Shown: in pieces, positions 9,836 through 20,155 of the stretch | Layout: each line of letters starts with the position of its first letter | Position numbering within the stretch: position 1 is the first letter of the stretch | Source of the DNA: Tipula vernalis | Taxonomy: Eukaryota; Arthropoda; Insecta; Diptera; Tipulidae | Reading direction: 5' to 3' | Length of the DNA stretch: 64,000 bases | Assembly (NCBI GenBank): GCA_958295665.1 | Contig: OY282559.1 | Location: 252,521,461-252,585,460 of the forward strand | Program-made: the position numbers and the translations under genes | The notes under the pieces: model-generated | Database searches by the model: none | Told to the model about the DNA's origin: nothing | The model's input: only the letters and a program-made list of their open reading frames with translations

Positions 9836-10860
9836 GAGAAAATCAAACACCAAATAATAGACAAAGACAAGGTGTGTTTTATTTTTATTGTTTTATCATA
9901 GAATAACTACTATAGAAGCATATTTTGTATGAGGGAAATATACCCAAATAAAATAATTTCAAATATTTTAAGTTCGGTTTTTGTGATTTTATGAGACGAG
10001 GATAATTTCTATATGCCTCTCCTTCTATCATTCATGTTTTAAATAAACAGAACGAAATGTTTTTAAAATAAATGAAATATTTACGAAATACAAATACTGG
10101 AAACCACACCCCTCACCAAAACCAACAAAAGTGTTTATACATTTTTACAAGCATTTTTGTTGGTTTTGTCCTAATAATTTTTATCATTTCACCTATATGT
10201 ATTTTGGTTTTGTATAAGTAAAAAAAAAAATAAAAAACAAAATAAAGAGTCGATTCAGCGTGTGTATTTTTTAACCCTTTTGTTAACACGACACATCCTA
10301 AATTTGATTTTTTTTAAAACTAGAATGAAGTTTTCTTTTATAATAAATTAAAACGACATTTAAATTATGATATCATATTTATATTATTCGAATTTACCTC
10401 CTTTTATGGAAAACTCGTGATAAAATTGTTCCACTTCCCGATTTGTAAGCGTTGAAGAGAAGTAGTTTTATAATCGTGCCAAACAAAGGTTAAATAAGCG
10501 AAATGAAACATACACACTGACACAACACTTGTAAATATGTATATAACTTAATTTCGATTTGCATCTTTCGTCCTTTTTTCTTTTATCCGAATCTGTTTGT
10601 TTGGGAAACGTAAGAAATAAATGATCGTAATAAAGTTAGGTTGATAATACAATGCCATGTAGTGGGATTGGTTGATAATACACGTGCACATAAAAATGTA
10701 GATGAAAAATTATAATAATGTATTTTATTTTGTGTCACAGAACGGTCATTCACCTTTTGTGTTTTGTTTATTTCACTGCTTATGTTTTTGTTTCCTTTTT
10801 TCTCTCCATCTGATGGAGTTTAAATTACGTTTGCGATTTCGAATGCAATAATTATAATTT
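9836..10860. other. Noncoding 5' part of P-like copy 1
   Basis: Conserved with copy 2 at the DNA level but with no readable exon. It includes a hairpin-like pair around 10,100-10,180 ('accaacaaaagtg' and 'tttttgttggttttg'). Confidence 0.5.
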
Positions 10861-10982
10861 TTAGGTTGGAGGAAAAATCAAATTGATAAACAAATTTGTT
10901 AAATAAAAAAAAAAGTAATAATTAGGGCAACCAAAAATATGCAATAACATATTTGTTTCCAGAGCACGAATTTTGAAAAAAA

Positions 10983-11439
10983 GTATACTGCAATGAATGT
11001 AGTCAAAAATTATTAAAACAAAATGACAACATAACATCAACGAGTGAAACATTTATAACAGAAAAAAAAATTTAATAAATCGTCAAACTTTGGGTCACTT
11101 AAAGCACCGCAGACGGAGTATGGTGAAGTAGCATATGTTTTAGTAGCTGTATTTGAGTAAATGTTTAGAAAAAACTGTCATTTGCCAAATATCGTAGCAA
11201 ACATTTCGGAAAAATGTATGAGTATTGTGGCTCGGGATTTTCTAGGATTTTTGCCTTTAAAAGATGAAGGGCCCTGTTATGACCATTTTAAAATTTTAAT
11301 ACACTTTTTTATTCTTGTGTTGATCAGAAAAAATTCAAAATGGTCTTTAGTAAAAGGTGAATTTCAAAAATTAAAAAATAAACCTAGGCACCAAGCATCT
11401 ACCCAAACTTCCAAAAAGCTTAGAATTTTAACTGTATAA
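10983..11439 (+). pseudogene. P-element-like transposase C-terminal exon, copy 1
   Basis: The largest open part is 11,161-11,439 (92 residues, ATG start). Relative to copy 2, two lesions disable it: an extra A in the run at 11,062-11,070 shifts frame, and a TAA sits immediately before the ATG where copy 2 has CAA. The conserved product has C-x2-C near the start (CNEC), then a G-S-L-K-A-P block, then an HFF-containing hydrophobic segment and a basic tail. The C-x2-C followed by a G-L-x2-P-like block resembles the C-terminal part of P-element/THAP9-type transposases. That is a pattern match and not proof. An AATAAA at about 11,445 follows the stop. A possible splice acceptor (tttgtttccag) ends near 10,962. 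Confidence 0.45.
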
Positions 11440-11464
11440 CTAACAATAAAATTTTAACTTTTGT

Positions 11465-12985
11465 TAAAAGAAAACATATTTAGTTTTATTTGTTATTACT
11501 TTCGAAATGAGTGTTGGATTTCTTTTGTGTTAATTTTAATAAAGAATTATTGCAAAAATAAAATGCGTATTTCCCATGATTTTCTGCGAAAAGTGTTGGG
11601 TCAATAGAACATCACATTAGATAGAAACTATCGTGGTAAAATAATTTTTCTTACAAAGTAATCCTAATATTTCAGTGAAACCGATTTTTTATAATCTTTT
11701 TATTACCACGTTAACAGCTAACTTGCCAGCGCAATTTTAAACTAACTTGCACATTACATAAATGGCATTCACTGGGTTAACACAATCCATACAAAAAATA
11801 TTAAAACGGAAAAAAATGTTGCCCTCCAATACGGATAAAATCTAAAAAAAACAAAAAAACAGAAGAAATTCATATGTATATACGAGTACGGTTTTTATTC
11901 GGTAGTTTTTTAGTTGTTATTTTAGCCGCCTCGAATTTGTTATTTCTTTTTGTTTCATAATGGTACGAGTAATTACGATAATTTGGTGTCATCATTGATT
12001 GTATTTTTTGGCAGAGAACGAATTTAAATACTATACAGAATGTATTAATAATCCTCATATTCAAAAATGGACGAATATTCGTATAACGAAATTGAAAAAA
12101 CACAAAATACAAAAAATTTTATATTATGAATATACCTATTCGCAACGTGACGAATTTTGAATTTCACTATACTAAATGTTCTTATTTGAGCTTCGCGTTT
12201 TTATTATTTTTAAATACAGTATTTCGTTTTTTCTATTCTTCTATTTCGATTTGCATTATACATCTATTATGAACAAAGAACAAAATTTAAATACTTTACA
12301 AAACGAATTAACAATCCACATATTCAAAAATTTTTGTATTATGATTTTACTTATTCGCAACGTGATGAATTTGGAATATTTAGATTCATGAATTTCATTA
12401 TCTGACTTGCCTATTCCTTAACCGATTACCATGAAATTCATCATACTCGGCCATATTTAAAGTTCTGGCAGTAAAGACAAATTAATATGTATTGTACATT
12501 ACATGGTTTTGGGAGCGAAGATAAATGAACAGAGTCATTTAACTATCACCATGGCCATTTAACCCACCTTACCCCAAAATATGTACTTACGCACGTAAAT
12601 ATTATAAAAATATAAATGACTAAGATAACGATGGAGTTGGTACTTTTATTTTAGCTTCACTGCATTCTTCGTACGTTTATTATACTGAATATTCGATCTT
12701 TGAAATACAGTGCTTAGGATTTTGAAATTCATGAATCGAAAAATTCCAAACTCATCACGTTGCGAATAAGTAAAATCATAATACAAAAATTTTTGAATAT
12801 GTGGATTGTTAATTCATTCTGTAAAGTATTTAAATTTTGGTCTTCGTTCATAATACATGTATAATGCAAAACGAAACACATAAATAGAAAAAACGAAATA
12901 CTGTATTTAAAAAAAATGAAAACGCGAAGCTCAAATAAGAACTTCAGTATAATGAAATTCAAAAAATATTCCCGAGTATTTGTAA
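11465..12985. repeat. 1.5-kb segment present only in P-like copy 1
   Basis: Flanked by sequence contiguous in copy 2, so it is either an insertion here or a deletion there. It contains the foldback below and a degenerate extra copy of part of its arm at 12,010-12,110. It also has one monomer-like match (12,405-12,475) to the tandem array at 28,960-30,370. Confidence 0.5.
12150..12970. repeat. Long foldback with roughly 240-bp arms
   Basis: Arms lie at about 12,150-12,399 and 12,724-12,970 around a 325-bp spacer. Because the arms are inverted and alike, they show the same open frame on opposite strands (12,176-12,391 plus; 12,729-12,944 minus). The mirrored frame is very Phe/Ile-rich and probably does not code for protein. 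Confidence 0.7.
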
Positions 12986-13617
12986 TGTTTTTATGAAAAG
13001 TAGAATACAATACGTGAAGTTTTAAAAAAGAAAAAAACGAAAATACATTCACGAAGTTGCAACGGAATGTATATTTTTGATCTGTTTTTTGGTTTGGTTT
13101 TAATATATGTATGTATCTAACCAACACTAAAACAATACATATACGATTTATAAACGATGACATTGAAATCAACTGTTTTCCTCTTTCCTTTCTAGTCTAA
13201 AAATATCGACATGCTACATATAATAAAAAAAATACATATTAACCCAAAATCATTGTTAACAAAATATTATTGTGTTTGTTGTTATCTTCCTTTTTTGAAT
13301 TTTTTTAAGGCATTAAAATTTTCGTAATGCTTTGAACATTTTTGTTGGTATTGATCTAGCATTTGCGTTCGATTTTTTGTTTGTTACATATACAAAGAAG
13401 AAAGAATGAAATATTAAGCACCGCCTTTCAATTTTCCATTGTGTTCATTTATAATAATATGGGAATAGGAAACATGAGAAATAGAAAGAGGCCATTAAAA
13501 TTTATATATTCCTTTCATAATATCACAACTAAAATCTCCAAACGAAACAGAAATTATTTTTCCTTGCATATTTTAGCCATACAAAATCTCTCTCTATTTA
13601 AAGTCCTTCCTCAATGG

Positions 13618-13844
13618 TTTTATAGCAAATGTTTTAAGGGGAAATTTGACATTAAACAAAAACATAACCAATAATTGCAAAAAAAAATTAAGTAATTAGT
13701 AATTTAGTATTTATTCGATAATTTTTTCGTCTCAAAATTATGTAAAAAATTAAATATTATTAATACTCATATCGTCACAGAATAAAAAATTAAAAATATC
13801 TCTACCATAAAATTGTCATCCTATTAAAATAATTAGTCCTACTA
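13618..13844. other. AT-rich spacer
   Basis: Homology with copy 2 stops at about 13,617. No feature recognised here. Confidence 0.4.
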
Positions 13845-14231
13845 TTTCCTCGGCCAAACGTGATAAAAAATATCTTGATACTACACGTCAATTACTTATG
13901 ACCCTAACATCATTCCGTTAAATTTTATGTCAACCTCGAGGAAACGACCAAAATGAAAAAATTAAAACAAAAGTTAAAATTAAACGTCAAACAGTTTAAT
14001 TTATTCTGATTTTTTTTTACTAAACATAATTAATTATAATTTTTTATAGTATTTGAAACTATTAATAGTTCCAGTATGTATATATTATGGGAAATGAATT
14101 TAATTAAATTATTAATTAAGTTTCTTTTGCATAAAAAAAAAAATATTTTTTGACAGGTAACACCAAAAAAATTCTGTGATAAACGTGATAAAAAATATCA
14201 TGATATTTTTTATCAAATTTGCCCGAGGAAA
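13845..14231. mobile_element. MITE of the GATAAAAAATATC family, copy i
   Basis: The left end reads TTTCCTCGGCCAAACGTGAT then AAAAAATATC. The right end, inverted, reads TTTCCTCGGGCAAATTTGAT then the same A/T block. A third inverted copy of the end motif lies inside at about 13,930 (CCTCGAGG), the same layout as the MITE at 14,514-15,099. It is noncoding. Confidence 0.7.
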
Positions 14232-14295
14232 CACGACCAGTGTGTGTGAAAATTATTTTCCATCATATACAAATTTTATTTACGTTTGTTAATGA

Positions 14296-14464
14296 TGTTG
14301 GAGGAATTACTTAAAACGTCAATATAGACTTGTTTTGGAACATACCCTTCAGGTTTTGTTCAACACTATAAATGTATTGATGTATGTATATAAAATAAAA
14401 GAACGTTTGAGTTCAGTGAATTACTTTGATGTGTAAACACGTTTCTATTTTTACTCTGCCAACA
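14296..14464 (+). repeat. Copia 5' LTR
   Basis: 169-bp direct repeat of 18,303-18,471, with TGTTGG/CCAACA termini. It contains the AT-rich 'tgtatataaaataaaag' stretch that could hold a promoter or polyadenylation signal. Confidence 0.92.
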
Positions 14465-14478
14465 GGTTATGGGCCCAG
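14465..14478 (+). other. Copia primer binding site (tRNA-iMet, internal)
   Basis: GGTTATGGGCCCAG follows the LTR immediately. It is complementary to the anticodon-stem region of initiator tRNA-Met. Copia elements are known to prime from a half-tRNA there and not from the CCA end. Confidence 0.85.
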
Positions 14479-14513
14479 TAGAAAATAATGTTTTTAATCT
14501 AAAACTATTGGAC

Positions 14514-15099
14514 GTGTTCAATCGGGCAAAACTGATAAAAAATATCATGATATTTTATCCCACCCTAACTTCATTTCGTAATACTGTACGTCAAACCCGA
14601 TTGAACAACCAAAATTGGAAAAAAAATGATAAATTGATTTTAAATGTTACATTTTGTTTTAAATCGCTTTGTAAAATTCAATAAACTCATTTTGTCGTCA
14701 GGTTTTTAATTAAATGTTATATTTTTTAATTATTTCTTTTTTATAAATTATTTTGATATTGAAACTATTTGGTTTTTATCCAAATATTGGATACACAAAT
14801 AATTTTAGTTCGAGTTTCGTTGTGTTTGTGTTCTCAGACAAAACTTCGAAATATAAATTATTATTTATATTTAAATAAATAGGTGACGATGTAAATACCA
14901 TTTAAATATCTTAAAAAATCAAATTTAATTTAATTTAAGTACCGAAAATATCATAAAGAAAATAAATTCAAAATTGACAGCTGGAACCACAAAAACCAAG
15001 AAAAAAGTTGGTTTTTTTGTGTGATAAATGAGTGCGTTTAATGCTAAAATAGATAAAAAGTATCATGATATTTTTTATCATTTTTGCCCGATTGAACAC
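14514..15099. mobile_element. MITE of the GATAAAAAATATC family, copy ii, in the copia leader
   Basis: The left end reads GTGTTCAATCGGGCAAAACT, the right end inverted GTGTTCAATCGGGCAAAAAT; both are followed by GATAAAAA-type palindromic sequence. A third end motif (CCCGATTGAAC) lies at about 14,598-14,608. It sits between the primer binding site and gag, so it inserted into copia or was captured by it. No clear target duplication. Confidence 0.7.
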
Positions 15100-15222
15100 A
15101 AGGTTTAAGAAATCAAAAAGTCATCGTGCCTTAAATTATTATTAAAAACGTTTGTTTGTAAATAATTCATTGACTGCCATAGTTATTTTAAAAAGTACTG
15201 CAATTTTTTCATAAAAATAATA

Positions 15223-15789
15223 ATGGAAAATGATAAGACAACCATTGAAAAACTACGTGGGTCGGAAAATTATCAAACATGGTCGTTTGCTACACGCTCA
15301 TTATTGGAGCTCAATGATCTAGAAAAATGTTTAAATGGCACAGCGGCTAGCAACGAAACAGATCCGGTAAAATTGAAAAAAGCGAAGGCTAAAATAATTT
15401 TGTCGATAGAAAGTGGATTGTACGTTCATATTCAAACATGTTCGACTGCATTTGAAATATGGAATAAATTGCAGTCAATGTTCGAGGACAAAGGTCTTTC
15501 TCGCCGTATCAGTCTATTACGTAAATTAATTTCAATTAATCTCGAATCATCCGAAAGCATGGACGACTATATATCAAAGATTGTCGGTACAGCATATAAA
15601 TTAAATGCGATAGGTTTCGAAATTTCCGAAGAATGGGTGGGATCATTTTTATTGACTGGATTGTCAGATCAATTCAGACCATTTATAATGGGAATAGAAT
15701 CAAGCGGAACGAAAATCACCGGTGATTCAATTAAAACCCGTCTTTTTGAAATGGCAACCGCATCTCTACTCATGATTAAACAACAATAA
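15223..15789 (+). pseudogene. Copia Gag, truncated
   Basis: 188 residues from an ATG that follows the leader directly. The product would be the capsid-forming Gag of a copia element. The N-terminal region has the family's LRGSENYQTWSFATRSLLEL block, and the middle has the helical core (FEIWNKLQSMFEDKGLSRR, then LRKLISI). The frame ends at TAA (15,787-15,789) before the CCHC zinc knuckle. The next frame begins directly at the protease region, so a segment with the nucleocapsid part was deleted near 15,780-15,795, leaving gag and pol in different frames. Confidence 0.85.
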
Positions 15790-15790
15790 A

Positions 15791-17638
15791 GCAGTGAACA
15801 ATGAAAAAGGAAATTCAAATAATTCTCCAAACGTGTTTAGTGCCTTGATCTCAAATAATATTGTTAATGGAATCGTGGTGTATGCATCATCAAACCGAAA
15901 GGTTTTTTATTTGGATAGCGGAGCTTCACAACATATGGTAGCTAATTCTGAATGGTTAAATGATGTCCGACCAACAAATATTAACCATATTTGTGTTGCT
16001 AATAACCAGAAATTGAATGTGACATGTGTTGGTGATTTAACAATTGACATAAATGGCAAGGCGATGGAGGTTAAAAATGTGTTATGTGTTCCAGAGCTGG
16101 CAGCAAACCTTTTGTCGGTATCAAAAATAACTCAAAAAGGAAACCAGATAAAATTTGATCGAGAAGGATGTTCGATATTCAATTTGAAAAATGAACCTTT
16201 AGTTCGTGCAACATTAGTGGACGGGGTTTACAAAATTATGGCTAACATACCCATGGTTTTATCTGCAAAATATGAGAGCGACATTATCACCTGGCACCGA
16301 AAATTGGGTCATCTAAATTTTGACGACGTAAAAAAAATTAAGTCAAATAATGGCATCGAATTCAAAAATGAGGAAAATCAGTTAATTTGTGAAATATGTG
16401 TTAGAGGTAAACAAACTCGGCTTCCGTTTACAAATATCGGAACAAGGGCAAAAGACTTCCTTGAATTAATCCACACCGACCTGTCTGGACCATATAATAC
16501 TTCAATTGGAGGTTCAACATATTTTCAAACATTTATTGACGATTTTTCCAGAAAGATGTTTGTATATTTTCTAAAAAATAAAGATGAAGCTCTATCAAAT
16601 TTCAAAATATTTAAGGCAGCATTGGAAAACGAAAACGAAAAAAAAAGAAAAATCTTTCGAAGCGATAACGGTGGTGAATTTATGAACATTCATTTTGATA
16701 AATTTTTAAAAAAATGCGATATCAAACATCAAACTACGGTTCCCTATACACCTCAACAAAACGGTTTGGCTGAAAGAATGAACCGCACAATTAAAGAAAG
16801 GGCAAAATCTATGATGATAGATGCTGGTCTAGATAAAGAAAAGTTTTGGGCAGAAGCTGTAGCAACTGCAGTTCATTTAATCAATAGATCACCAGCGAAA
16901 GGAACCGGTAAATTACCAGAAGAAATGTGGGCAGGATTAACAATTGATTTAAAATGTCTACGAATTTTTGGTACTGAAGTAATGAAACTTATCCCAAAGG
17001 TTCGACGCAAAGGATTTGATGAACATTGCAAAAAGCTTTTGTTTGTTGGATATTGCGAAACGACAAAAGGATATCGGCTCATGGATATAAAAACAGGACG
17101 TGTATATCCTGGTCGAGATGTAATTTTCCATGAATCACCAGTTATAAAGAAAAAACTATAAACAATTGATATGTCAGTAACGGAATCTGCGATTAATTTA
17201 CCAAGTACACCGGCAGTGGGAGTTTTAAACCAAGAAATCAATCAAGCTCAAGAGGCGGTGGGAGTAGTAAATAAAGACGAGCCTCTAGATGATGACACTG
17301 GAAGAAATGAACAGAATGTATCTGATTCCCAGGATTTCAACAATTGTGAAACAAATCCAAATTTCACCTCTTACCTCGATGCTTCAGATAGGAAAGAATC
17401 TGGTGAATCTAGGAGATCAGAAAGAGTAAAGGCAAAGCCGACATGGTTACAAGACTATGTAAATTTTGCTTCATCAGAATCAAATGCAGATCCAATAACA
17501 GTGAGGGAAGCCTTATCCAAAGCTGATGCAGAATTTTGGAAGGATGCGATGAAAAGTGAAATGGACTCTTTAATGGAAAACGAAACTTGGTTAATGGCTG
17601 ATTTACCAAAAAGCAGAAAGGCAATCAAAACTAAATAG
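15791..17638 (+). pseudogene. Copia Pol: protease and integrase region
   Basis: The open frame carries the aspartic protease box DSGAS (residues about 41-45). The pre-integrase zinc finger follows, with His168/His173 (WHRKLGHLN) and Cys199/Cys202 (CEIC). The integrase core has D229 (IHTDLSGP), D291 (RSDNGGEF) and E327 (QQNGLAER), with DD35E spacing. The C-terminal GKLPEEMW and basic KKLLFVGY blocks follow. A stop at 17,159-17,161 and a frame change near 17,165 separate it from the linker frame (17,171-17,638). That frame ends at TAG (17,636-17,638) where related copia proteins have Trp. No ATG opens the protease frame, since it was part of a polyprotein. Confidence 0.88.
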
Positions 17639-18199
17639 GTATTTAAAACTAAGAAGGATGAATGCGGAAACATTATTCGATATAAAGCTCGGTTAGTGGC
17701 GAAAGGATGCTCTCAGACTCCGGACATAGATTATGGTGAAACATATTCACCCGTGATTCGGTACTCATCAATTCGTTATTTGATAGCACTGGCAGCAAGA
17801 AATAACCTGCGCATCGATCATATGGTTGCTATAACAGCGTTTCTCCAGGGTGATTTGGATGAAGAAATATACATACAGCAACCTGAAGGATTCAATGATT
17901 CAACTGCGAAAGTGTGCAGACTGCAAAAGGCTAGGTACGGTCTTAAACAAAGCGGGCGGCAGTGGAATATTAAATTGGGCAAAGCGCTCAAGGATATGAA
18001 TCTGAAAAGGTCAAAGGTTGATCCATGTGATTATAGTAAACGGTCAAATGAAAAGGTTAAGTTGGTTATCGCAGTTTATGTTGACGATATATTGATTTTA
18101 TGGGAGAATGAGGACGAGATGAATCAAATCAAACGGTCGCTAAGCACTAAGTTTAAAATGAAAGATATAGGAGAAGCCAACCAAATCGGGTTTAATTAG
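17639..18199 (+). pseudogene. Copia Pol: reverse transcriptase fragment
   Basis: It continues the frame after the TAG with RT motifs: YKARLVAKG, GETYSPVIR, TAFLQGDLDEEIYIQQPEGF, YGLKQSGRQW and the catalytic YVDD (VYVDDILIL). In the first catalytic motif the Asp expected before TAFLQG is not seen: the residues there are M-V-A-I-T. An active-site Asp therefore appears lost. The frame ends soon after FKMKDIGEANQIG, so the RT C-terminus and RNase H are deleted. Confidence 0.85.
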
Positions 18200-18302
18200 A
18201 ATTTAATTAAAAACAAATATGTATGTGAATTTATAGTAATTCCTTTATTATATTTTGAAATTTGGTTTATATAATGAAGTAAAAATTTTAATATAGTGCG
18301 AG

Positions 18303-18471
18303 TGTTGGAGGAATTACTTAAAACGTCAATGTAGACTTGTTTTGAAACATACCCTTCAGGTTTTGTTCAACACTATAAATGTATTGATGTATGTATATAA
18401 AATAAAAGAAAGTTCAAGTTCAGTGAATTACTTTGATGTGTAAACACGTTTCTATTTTTACTCTGCCAACA
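18303..18471 (+). repeat. Copia 3' LTR
   Basis: Direct repeat of the 5' LTR. Visible differences are at G/A near the 27th and 44th bases and a cluster in 'gaaagttcaag' compared with 'gaacgtttgag'. Confidence 0.92.
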
Positions 18472-18472
18472 A

Positions 18473-18525
18473 GTGACACTTCTATAAAAAGTTCTCGATT
18501 TGATACTTTTTAGAGGAATGTCACA
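18473..18525. repeat. Short hairpin
   Basis: GTGACACTTCTATAAAAAGT is mirrored by ACTTTTTAGAGGAATGTCAC with a 12-base loop. It lies directly beside the copia 3' LTR, and its role is unknown. Confidence 0.6.
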
Positions 18526-18798
18526 ACTAACACAAATATCGTCACAAACATTTTTTTACTGATTCGATTTTTTGTTTCATTCCCCCCATTTAGCAAATAT
18601 ATCTATTTTTCTTCCTTTAATTTTACTATTCAGTAAAATTTTCTCATGAAATAGCACCTGTTTTGTTCGATATGATTTGGTATCTCGTCATCGAAAATAA
18701 TAAGTGGTCCCTTGTTTATTTTTTGATTTGATTTTAAAGTTTCGCAAAGCTAACAAGACTAAAATGAAAAATTATTTATGAACGTCTATCTCTTTTAA

Positions 18799-19377
18799 GG
18801 CCGATACACATTGAGAGCGAGTAACGAGAACGCTATTCGCTTTTTTACTAAGTTATGTAAGAAAATTATAAAAATAGTTAAAACTGTATGCATATCGTGC
18901 ATGTAGCGTATAGGTTAATGAGGATATAATTATATGGCTCTCAGGGAGAGCGGTAGTGGTATTCCTGTATTGTATTCTTGATTATTATTATATAGATTCA
19001 TGCACGGCAGTCGTGCGATAGATGTCAAATGTGAATGTAAAGATTATATTAAATATAAATTATTGAAGTAGTGAACCAGAACATAGAAGAGTTTTATTTA
19101 CAACATTACAGTGCATTTATTAAAAATAAAATTTAAAATTTTAAGAGTTTTAATACAAAATTTCAATTTATCGTCGATAATTTTTAATTTACGACGATAA
19201 ATTGATTTTTTTTATTAAAACTGTTAAAATTTTAATTTTATTTTTAATAAATGCACGATATTTTAACTATCGTTCATTAAAATCGTACGGGTTTCATTAT
19301 TGTAATAATTTGATTACATAATTTGGTAAAAAAAAGGAATATCGTTCTCGTTACTCGTTCGCAATGTGTACCGGCCT
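18799..19377. mobile_element. TTAA-flanked MITE (piggyBac-like ends)
   Basis: The inverted ends GGCCGATACACATTGAGAGC and, read inverted from the right, GGCCGGTACACATTGCGAAC continue through 'gagtaacgagaacg'. TTAA lies at both edges (18,795-18,798 and 19,378-19,381), and a single copy is present at the unoccupied position in the left arm (about 9,606). TTAA duplication is characteristic of piggyBac-type elements. No transposase inside. Confidence 0.78.
19111..19256. repeat. Near-perfect 146-bp hairpin inside the TTAA MITE
   Basis: Arms run from GTGCATTTATTAAAAATAAA to its mirror ending ATGCAC, meeting around 'tttatcgtcgataa' and 'acgacgataaa'. Confidence 0.75.
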
Positions 19378-19428
19378 TTAAACACATTACAAAGTGTAAA
19401 GATTTGTCTTTCCTTTTAAAATTGTATT

Positions 19429-20003
19429 AGGCCCTATTTGGGAATCCGTTTCGTTTCGTCCTTCGAAACGAATGGTGTATTCGTTTCGAGTAAGAATTGG
19501 TATTTTGGATTAGATCGAAAATAAAAATATACACTGTTAAAAAATCAAAAGGGAAATCCTTCTTTTTGGGTAAACCTATATGAAAAATATAAACCTTGAT
19601 GAATTTTTGACGTATGCATATTGTTTTGCTAATTGTCTCGCAGTTTGAAAATTTCTAATGCTAAGTGTTGATATGACTTCTGTTAAATAATTATAATAAA
19701 CAATATATTTGTTTCTTCTAAATGAATTTAAAGTTGATGATGACAAATTGCTTCATACAGTCGTATTTTATAAGAAGTATTCTTCATTTCTATATGGATC
19801 CTCAACAATTCTTTCAACGTACAGAAATCCGTTCATGAACGTACAAATAATGGTCGAAAACGGATTGGTAGATAAGGGAAATTTATATTCGTTTCGTAGA
19901 AATTCGTTTTACTTTCAAAGTTATTCGTTTTCAAATTGAAAAATACCGATAACTCGAAAACGTTGTTCGTTTCTTCGAATTCTTACTCACAAATAGAGGC
20001 CCT
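19429..20003. mobile_element. AGGCCC-ended MITE
   Basis: Left end AGGCCCTATTTGGGA; right end, inverted, AGGGCCTCTATTTGTGA. The interior is rich in 'cgtttcg' motifs on both sides. The left arm (about 9,555) shows the unoccupied site. The target duplication cannot be read cleanly. It is noncoding. Confidence 0.65.
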
Positions 20004-20155
20004 GATTTTTATTGATCAGAAGAGGTAGGTACAACATTTTTGTACTTTTTTTTATGTTTCATTGATTCCATACAAAATTGTTTTTCTATCTTTTCTAAAT
20101 CCTATTCTAAATATTTGTACACAAACTTAGGACTTAAACGCAATAGAACTTCTGT

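Larger units (their letters stand above)
9890..13617 (+). mobile_element. P-element-like transposon remnant, copy 1
   Basis: Collinear, in opposite orientation, with 56,095-59,465. Matched blocks are 9,890-10,610 with 58,770-59,465; 10,640-11,460 with 56,740-57,564; and 12,985-13,617 with 56,095-56,705. Copy 1 has about 1.5 kb (11,465-12,985) that copy 2 lacks. Copy 2 carries a MITE and a SINE that copy 1 lacks. The only coding trace is the 3' exon at 11,161-11,439. I could not fix the terminal inverted repeats, so these limits are homology limits. Confidence 0.55.
14296..18471 (+). mobile_element. Copia-type LTR retrotransposon, inactive
   Basis: Two 169-bp LTRs (TGTTGG...CCAACA) differ at about five positions (roughly 97% identical). 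They are flanked by AATGA (14,291-14,295) and AGTGA (18,472-18,476), a 5-bp target duplication with one change. The primer binding site matches the copia-type initiator-tRNA-Met internal site. Order inside: leader with a nested MITE, gag, protease, integrase, partial RT. The CCHC part of gag and the end of RT with RNase H are deleted, and one nonsense codon interrupts pol. Confidence 0.92.
18590..20155 (-). repeat. Right arm of the large inverted repeat, split by two MITEs
   Basis: Inverse of 9,018-9,043 plus 9,431-9,835. Homologous pieces are about 18,590-18,798, 19,378-19,428 and 20,004-20,155. The inner edge shows the block ending 'atgaaatagcacc', the mirror of GGTGCTATTCCATAAG at 9,788. 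This arm lacks the CCC-type MITE, and the left arm lacks both MITEs found here, so all three inserted after the repeat was formed. Confidence 0.75.

Noticed and set aside
10861..11052. 63-codon minus-strand frame, with a 77-codon counterpart at 57,142-57,375
   Set aside because: Antisense to the upstream part of the P-like exon and low complexity; conservation between copies follows from DNA duplication.
16873..17241. 122-codon minus-strand frame, and similar ones at 17,409-17,673
   Set aside because: Antisense to copia pol.
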